Positions 6,951 through 9,752 of a stretch of DNA of 9,752 bases are shown here, in pieces. Location: NCBI GenBank assembly GCA_029287305.1, contig JARFRJ010000200.1, positions 1 to 9,752 on the forward strand, in the 5' to 3' direction. A program made the translations under genes and the position numbers. The first letter of the stretch is position 1; each line of letters opens with the position of its first letter. The stretch comes from Hyphomonas sp. (lineage in GTDB: Bacteria; Pseudomonadota; Alphaproteobacteria; Caulobacterales; Hyphomonadaceae). The notes below the pieces were generated by a model. It did not search any database. It was not told the DNA's origin and worked only from the letters and a program-made list of their open reading frames with translations.

Positions 6951-8303
6951 TCATTGTAATAAGGCCTCCGATCCTGAGAGCCCGGCTTCTTCAATGGCGC
7001 GTGCGATTGAAAGAAGGCTGTTATCTGCCTCAAAAGGAGCATCAATTTCGATGCCAATAGGCAGTCCATCCTGCGATTTTCCGATGGGCAAAGATATGCC
7101 GGGAAGTCCGGCATTACTGGCCGGGTCGGTGTTTTGAATATAAGTAGAAAATGTGTCTTTCAGCTCACCGTTCACAGTGACCCCCTCTGATATGCCGTCA
7201 ATATTTCGGGCTGTGATCGGTGAGGTCGGAAAGATCAACCCATGCAAATCATGGGTTTCAAAACATGTCTTATAAGCGTCCTGTAAAGCCGGGCGCAGCT
7301 TTGTCATAGCAGTCTGATAATCCTCTTTAGAAATAGCCCCGCCTAAAGCACTTCCAATAATCTCTTTCACATCAGGACTTTTGATTGTCTCATGGACGGC
7401 TTGCGCCTCAACTCCGATATTATAAGTTTTCAGATATTCGGGCAGCGCCCGCGCGGTCTCAAAAAGAACAATTGGAAAGCTGACACGGGCGTTCATGTTG
7501 ATAATTTTCTCAACATCGACCTCAATTAGTGTCACCCCGGCTTTACCAAGATGATCCAGATAGCTTTTACACAGAGAGTTAACTTCCGCGTCCAGACCGT
7601 CAAAAAAATGCGTTTTAGGAACGCCTAATCGCAGATTTTTAAGGTCAAATTGAGGTAAATTATGCGGTTTTGACGTCACAATTTGATCCAGTTGGATGAT
7701 TTGGGAAACACTTTGTGCGATAAAACCGATCGTATCGCGGGTCGGGGAGATGAGGGTCATTCCGTCTTGTGAATAGCGTCCTATACTTGGCCTGAACCCG
7801 ACGGTCCCTGTTAAAGCTGCGGGCAAGCGAACAGAGCCCCCCGTATCGGTTCCAATTGCTACATCCACAAGATTGGCAGCGACCGCCGCAGCCGAGCCCC
7901 CACTGCTGCCACCGGGGGTTTTTGTTTCATCGACAGGGTTGCGTACAGGGCCAAAAGCAAAATTATTGCTGGTAATCCCATAGGCGAGTTCATGCATGCC
8001 GGTCTTGCCGATGATGACGCCGCCAGCCTCTTCGAGAGCCGTGACAATCTTTGCAGATGTCTGCGGTATAAAATCTTTCAGCGCGGGCGTCCCGGCTGTA
8101 TTGGGCATGCCCGCAACATGGACATTATCCTTAACGCCAATCACCAGCCCTTTTATACGGTAGTCTGTCTGATCATCTAGGTCCAGTTTACGGGCCCGTT
8201 CCAGAGCGTTTTTCTCATCTAGATACATAAACGCATTAAGGGACTTTTTTGCGTTTATATGATCCAAGCGTGCTTGAATTTGAGACGCTACAGAGCCAGC
8301 CAT
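6951..8303 (-). CDS. Amidase-signature family hydrolase
   Basis: This 450-residue protein is an amidase-signature enzyme, which hydrolyses a carboxamide to a carboxylate and ammonia or an amine through a Ser-cisSer-Lys triad. The triad is visible: Lys58 in IGVKDN, cis-Ser133 in PGGSSGGS, and nucleophile Ser157 in GTDTGGSVRLPA; the 24-residue spacing of the two serines matches well-studied members. The segment after the core, with ISPTRDTIGFIAQSV (185-199), resembles the mandelamide and indoleacetamide hydrolase branch more than GatA (memory-based impression). No GatB or GatC gene is adjacent, which also argues against the tRNA amidotransferase. No signal peptide is seen, so it is cytoplasmic. 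The start is supported by GGAAAG at 8318-8313, nine bases upstream. It precedes the receptor gene by 140 bases on the same strand, and a perfect inverted repeat lies 29 bases upstream of its ATG, suggesting specific regulation. The substrate is unknown; an aryl or arylalkyl amide is a reasonable guess. Confidence 0.9.
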   Translation of the reverse strand: MAGSVASQIQARLDHINAKKSLNAFMYLDEKNALERARKLDLDDQTDYRIKGLVIGVKDNVHVAGMPNTAGTPALKDFIPQTSAKIVTALEEAGGVIIGKTGMHELAYGITSNNFAFGPVRNPVDETKTPGGSSGGSAAAVAANLVDVAIGTDTGGSVRLPAALTGTVGFRPSIGRYSQDGMTLISPTRDTIGFIAQSVSQIIQLDQIVTSKPHNLPQFDLKNLRLGVPKTHFFDGLDAEVNSLCKSYLDHLGKAGVTLIEVDVEKIINMNARVSFPIVLFETARALPEYLKTYNIGVEAQAVHETIKSPDVKEIIGSALGGAISKEDYQTAMTKLRPALQDAYKTCFETHDLHGLIFPTSPITARNIDGISEGVTVNGELKDTFSTYIQNTDPASNAGLPGISLPIGKSQDGLPIGIEIDAPFEADNSLLSIARAIEEAGLSGSEALLQ

Positions 8304-8331
8304 TTACGTAAACTTTCCGTGTCGCTGAGGT

Positions 8332-8361
8332 GAAATATAAAATAAGTACTTTTTATATTTC
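8332..8361. promoter_or_regulatory. Perfect 11-bp-arm inverted repeat, operator-like
   Basis: GAAATATAAAA (8332-8342) and TTTTATATTTC (8351-8361) are exact reverse complements around an 8-base spacer TAAGTACT. The dyad is 29 bases upstream of the amidase ATG, where a repressor site would overlap the promoter or leader. It is too AT-rich and lacks the asymmetric T-tail needed for an ordinary terminator. A TetR-family or other dimeric regulator is a plausible binder; which one is not shown. Confidence 0.5.
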
Positions 8362-8516
8362 GCTTTAAGGTACATATACTTATGAATTATTCCAGATTGA
8401 TTTAACCATTTAACATATATGCACTCTACATGAAAATGGTATTATTGAAATATATTTAATTGAACTGGAAACACAAAAATTCAGCTGTGATTTTTCTGCA
8501 ACACTTTTTGGCGGGC

Positions 8517-8557
8517 TAAAGCGTTAAGAGAATCCCAAAAGAACCGTAAACGCTTTA
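8517..8557. promoter_or_regulatory. Pair of TAAA-NNN-TTWA boxes forming an inverted repeat
   Basis: TAAAGCGTTAA (8517-8527) and TAAACGCTTTA (8547-8557) are each nearly palindromic, and TAAAGCGTT is the exact reverse complement of AACGCTTTA at 8549-8557. Their centres are 30 bases apart, close to three helical turns. A further AAACGCTTA lies at 8652-8660. The shape recalls paired dimer operators with a central CG; no matching regulator of that kind is visible in the window. Confidence 0.35.
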
Positions 8558-8702
8558 AAGGACGCGATATGCCGCCAAATTTTAATCCGTAATGTCCCGA
8601 TGCAGCGCTGGCTGAGGCGTCTGACGAGATTTTTTTCTACAGGCAGCCAGGAAACGCTTATTGTCTGCGGCGGTTCAGCCAATAAGGGGTGAGTCTAAAT
8701 TT

Positions 8703-9290
8703 TCAGACTAAAGCCCGGATCGTTGTATCGGCGGCATAAAGGGCCAATTGTTCCCGGCTAAGGCCGGGGCCCGGCTTATACCAAGTATGCATCCAGTTGA
8801 TCATGCCGAAGAAGAGCATGATTTGAACACGCAATCTTTTTTGATCCGGATTATTAGGGTGAATGGCCTGCCGTAAAAGCTCAGAGGCGAAATCGATCAA
8901 TAAGCGCTGTTCTTTAACGATTTCCTTATGTTGCGGGGCGGGTAAATTATCAAGCTCATAGAGTAGAACTTTTTGACTATCGGCGGCGCCCGCATACCGC
9001 TTCAGAAGTTTTTTCGAAAAAGCTTCGAATCTTTTGTTTGCTTCAATATCTTCATAAAGAGCGGGGTTAATGGTTGTTAAAAGGTCCATCATATGAGCTT
9101 CCATCACCGCAAAGAGAATATCCTCCTTTGAGGGGTGATAATGAAAGATCACAGATTTTGAGATATCACATGCGGTCGCAATTTTGGAGACAGAGGCTTG
9201 CGCAAAGCCATGTTTGGCAAAAAGATGCGCGGCAGCTTTCGTAATCGCTTTACGTTTCTCTGCATAATCTGCCGCTTGCGTTCTGGCCAT
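8703..9290 (-). CDS. TetR/AcrR-family transcriptional regulator
   Basis: This 195-residue protein has the standard TetR layout. The N-terminal DNA-binding domain spans about residues 10-60, with a helix-turn-helix at SVSKIATACDISKSVIFHYHPSKEDIL (33-59, given here as landmarks S33, I37, C41, S44, F49, Y51 and K55). A divergent ligand-binding helical domain follows. The C-terminal segment FGMINWMHTWYKPGPGLS (164-181 approximately) is typical of TetR repressors linked to acyl-CoA and aromatic-acid catabolism, such as the PaaR-like group (family knowledge recalled, not searched). Such proteins usually repress neighbouring genes and are released by a pathway ligand, often a CoA thioester. A strong ribosome site AAGGAG at 9304-9299 lies eight bases before ATG and fixes the start. 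An imperfect dyad overlaps that site, fitting autorepression. The EthD gene is 171 bases upstream and the amidase 399 bases downstream, both on the same strand. Confidence 0.92.
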   Translation of the reverse strand: MARTQAADYAEKRKAITKAAAHLFAKHGFAQASVSKIATACDISKSVIFHYHPSKEDILFAVMEAHMMDLLTTINPALYEDIEANKRFEAFSKKLLKRYAGAADSQKVLLYELDNLPAPQHKEIVKEQRLLIDFASELLRQAIHPNNPDQKRLRVQIMLFFGMINWMHTWYKPGPGLSREQLALYAADTTIRALV

Positions 9291-9301
9291 GCTTTCGTCT
9301 C

Positions 9302-9330
9302 CTTGAAAGACACGAACTGTGCCTTTGAAG
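9302..9330. promoter_or_regulatory. Imperfect dyad overlapping the TetR-gene ribosome binding site
   Basis: CTTGAAAGACAC (9302-9313) and GTGCCTTTGAAG (9319-9330) are reverse complements at 10 of 12 positions around a 5-base centre. The left arm overlaps the AAGGAG ribosome site of the TetR gene, 11 bases from its ATG. Position and symmetry suggest an autoregulatory operator, or a weak mRNA hairpin that hides the ribosome site. Confidence 0.4.
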
Positions 9331-9461
9331 CTTTTGGTTATGAGCCTGTTATACGTCGCTCATTTCACTCTACGATCCGTGATAATCCGGATATCAAATC
9401 CAAGCTTATAACACCCTCAGCTCTGGCGCTTGTTCGCCGACTAGAGCGGCCTTTATCAGGG

Positions 9462-9752
9462 CTATGTATCGCTTGATTCGGCGGTGACCAAAGTCACAAG
9501 ACCCCGGGCAAATCTACCAATATCCTTGCCGGCTGCCATATTCTGTTCTGATCTCATGGCGGTCTGGAACGTCTCTTTTGTTTCATAGGCCATTTCAACA
9601 ATCATGAAATAGGCTGGCTCGCCGCCCATTGGGGAGCCGGTGACACGATTGACTGTACATGATTTCAAGCCTGGAATGGCGTGTACAATCGGCATATGTA
9701 CCGTCTCATAATGGTCTAGGAAAGCTTGGACATTATCAGGCTTCTTATACAG
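9462..9752 (-). CDS. EthD-family small protein, 5' end beyond the window
   Basis: The frame is open from the right edge to TAG at 9464-9462, giving 96 residues. They begin LYKKPDNVQAFLDHYETVH and continue MPIVHAIPGLKSCTVNRVTG, then GGEPAYFMIVEMAYETKETF and a TLVTAE tail. This matches the EthD family of small alpha-beta barrel proteins of about 100 residues: an initial beta strand, the DHYETVHMPIV segment with its conserved His, the PGLKSCTVNRV strand, and a helix followed by a final strand. Only about 5-8 residues should be missing, so an internal Met at 9695 is not the real start. EthD proteins were first linked to ethyl tert-butyl ether degradation; their biochemical role is not settled, and many are found in aromatic or ketone catabolic clusters, presumed to be small cytoplasmic dimers. 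It lies upstream of the TetR gene on the same strand. Confidence 0.88.
   Translation of the reverse strand: MYKKPDNVQAFLDHYETVHMPIVHAIPGLKSCTVNRVTGSPMGGEPAYFMIVEMAYETKETFQTAMRSEQNMAAGKDIGRFARGLVTLVTAESSDT

Larger units (their letters stand above)
8304..8702. other. Non-coding regulatory gap between TetR gene and amidase
   Basis: These 399 bases hold no credible gene on either strand. The half near the amidase (8304-8500) is strongly AT-rich and holds a perfect 30-bp dyad and a third copy of its GAAATATA half-site (8447-8454). The half near the TetR stop is less AT-rich and holds the AAGCGTT-type boxes. An inverted pair CTGGCTG (8608-8614) and CAGCCAG (8644-8650) is also present, but no T-run follows it on the minus strand, so no terminator for the TetR gene could be assigned. 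The amidase promoter must be in this gap or further upstream; no textbook -35/-10 pair stands out. Confidence 0.6.

Noticed and set aside
6951..8303. GatA subunit of the tRNA amidotransferase
   Set aside because: No gatB or gatC is adjacent, and the segment after the triad resembles stand-alone aryl amide hydrolases; GatA is also usually somewhat longer.
8608..8650. Inverted CTGGCTG/CAGCCAG with a run of seven T nearby (8630-8636)
   Set aside because: The T-run lies inside the loop and on the plus strand, not after the stem, so it does not make a terminator for the minus-strand TetR gene.
8600..8692. Plus-strand 30-codon frame in the gap next to the TetR stop
   Set aside because: No ribosome site, no recognisable features, and a frame of this length is expected by chance.
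9420..9447. Hairpin after the EthD stop (GCTCT-GGCG and CGCC-AGAGC with a bulge)
   Set aside because: The stem is interrupted and no T-run follows it on the minus strand, so it is not a convincing terminator.

Overview
The window reads as an accessory catabolic region of a Gram-negative, probably alphaproteobacterial, chromosome of moderate GC content. The Gram-negative call rests on a TonB-dependent outer-membrane receptor. The alphaproteobacterial call is inference: the receptor is of the plug-and-barrel type expanded in sphingomonads and marine Alphaproteobacteria, and it sits beside TetR, EthD, amidase and MBL genes typical of such islands. No RNA gene, insertion sequence, phage gene or CRISPR array was seen.

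All eight recognisable genes lie on the minus strand, so transcription runs from high to low coordinates. In that order they are: the 3' part of an EthD-family protein (9752-9462, runs off the right edge); a TetR-family regulator (9290-8703); a roughly 400-bp AT-rich regulatory gap (8702-8304); an amidase-signature hydrolase (8303-6951); a TonB-dependent receptor (6810-4504) closed by a clear rho-independent terminator (4468-4431); then a tight gene run of DUF485/YjcH-like membrane protein (4309-3977), ActP-type sodium/solute symporter (3974-2298), MBL-fold hydrolase (2270-1311) and PheA/TfdB-type FAD monooxygenase (1277 to beyond the left edge). The monooxygenase has no stop inside the window but is open and well conserved through all 425 visible codons.

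The last four genes are separated by only 2, 27 and 33 bases and look like one operon: inner-membrane uptake of a small (probably carboxylic) acid, followed by hydroxylation and a hydrolase step. The receptor and amidase upstream form a second pair that could import an amide-containing compound across the outer membrane and hydrolyse it. That the two units serve one pathway (for example an aryl amide to an aryl acid to a hydroxylated acid) is inference from proximity only.

The most notable observations are: an MBL hydrolase that keeps the ligands of one metal site but has lost all three exclusive ligands of the second; a monooxygenase with Thr where FAD-binding Rossmann folds usually carry an acidic residue; a perfect 11-bp-arm dyad just upstream of the amidase; a pair of operator-like boxes about 30 bp apart in the same gap; and an imperfect dyad overlapping the ribosome binding site of the TetR gene. 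I found no clear evidence of a wholly new kind of system; the novelty is more likely in substrate and regulation.
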